From Sphingomonas sp. KRR8 (GTDB taxonomy: Bacteria; Pseudomonadota; Alphaproteobacteria; Sphingomonadales; Sphingomonadaceae), in NCBI RefSeq assembly GCF_023559245.1, contig NZ_CP097462.1, positions 186,001 through 250,000 on the forward strand: 64,000 nt of DNA. The letters are read 5' to 3'. Made by a program: the position numbers and the translations under genes. Positions 63,721-64,000 of this stretch are shown piece after piece. The notes below the pieces were generated by a model, which saw only the letters and a program-made list of their open reading frames with translations, searched no databases and was not told the DNA's origin. Every line of letters begins with the position of its first letter. The first letter of the stretch is position 1.

Positions 63721-64000
63721 TTAGAGGAGTTGGGAGAGGTCGAGGGTGTCGAGCAGGGCCGCGCGCGCCTGCTCGACCTGAGCAAGCAGCTGCGGCGAGC
63801 CGAGGTCTGCTGGCGCAATCTCTTCGGGCCAGGTGCGGCTGATGACGGAAGAGAGGCGATCCAGCTTCGGCTCGTCGACCAGGAAGCGCGGGTCGATGGC
63901 GGCCGGGTCGGCGACCACCCGAAGGCGCAGGCAGGCGGGGCCGCCGCCGTTGGCCATGGATTCTCGCACGTTGACCACTTCAACACGTCGGATCGCTCCG
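63721..64000 (-). CDS. astB: N-succinylarginine dihydrolase, C-terminal part
   Basis: The frame enters from the right edge of the window; about 92 codons are visible. It contains VVNVRESMANGGGPACLRLRV, shown as VRESMANGGGPACLRL, the AstB family signature with the catalytic cysteine. AstB hydrolyses succinylarginine in arginine catabolism, two steps ahead of AstD (30545). The 5' end is outside the window. Confidence 0.92.
   Translation of the reverse strand, partial: GAIRRVEVVNVRESMANGGGPACLRLRVVADPAAIDPRFLVDEPKLDRLSSVISRTWPEEIAPADLGSPQLLAQVEQARAALLDTLDLSQLL

Overview
The window is high-GC DNA with alphaproteobacterial gene content and gene order. It most likely comes from the Sphingomonadaceae (Sphingomonas or a close relative). 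This rests on the PopZ-like DUF2497 and DUF2794 proteins, the Mg-type HemB, the DnaB with an alphaproteobacterial insertion, the TolC preceded by a Pcm-like protein, the sulfite-oxidase-fold enzyme with a cytochrome b partner, and many GTG/TTG starts. No rRNA, CRISPR array or intact IS element was seen. Three tRNA genes are present: Arg-TCT (-), Cys-GCA (-) and Arg-ACG (+).

Region A (1-20210) is accessory in character and stops at the 3' end of tRNA-Arg(TCT). It begins with a sulfide/sulfane-sulfur operon: two YeeE/YedE half-transporters, a TIGR01244 sulfurtransferase, a type II sulfide:quinone oxidoreductase, a TauE/SafE permease and a membrane-anchored TlpA-like thioredoxin. A cyanide-insensitive-type bd oxidase (cioA, cioB and a 40-residue DUF2474 protein) follows directly. 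SQR feeds electrons from sulfide into ubiquinone and a bd oxidase can drain them without sulfide poisoning, so the two blocks make functional sense together. Next come a methyltransferase, a short tyrosine recombinase, and a copper locus: a YHS/HMBD P1B-ATPase, CueR, a Cys/His/Met-rich mini-protein, the CopA multicopper oxidase, the CopB outer-membrane protein, a DUF2231 protein and two DUF305 proteins. Two related CueR-type operators frame the copper genes. An AbiEii/DUF6088 toxin-antitoxin pair with a perfect inverted repeat upstream closes the region.

Region B (20211-44898) is mostly chromosomal housekeeping: purQ/purS, a solitary Pycsar-effector-like (DUF5706) membrane protein, an NAD-dependent epimerase, obgE, TauE/SafE, serine acetyltransferase, dcd, dnaB, astD, selO, an alpha/beta hydrolase, SCO/PCu(A)C copper delivery, ferredoxin, thiolase, quinone reductase, a flavin amine oxidase, RidA, a TetR regulator, a MoaD-like protein and a beta-CASP nuclease. 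Two decayed spots lie here: a DUF2235 remnant at 38.8-39.1 kb fused antisense to the end of a membrane gene, and an open coding stretch without a start after the MoaD gene.

Region C (45026-64000) holds an amidase, tRNA-Cys, a DUF1223 lipoprotein, a molybdopterin oxidoreductase with a cytochrome b partner and divergent TetR, then pcm, tolC, a PopZ-like protein, an S9 peptidase, valS, a MATE exporter, a lipid kinase, hemB, GNAT, tRNA-Arg(ACG), OmpA and several small proteins. It ends in the 3' part of astB, which is 32 kb from astD, so the arginine succinyltransferase pathway genes are split.
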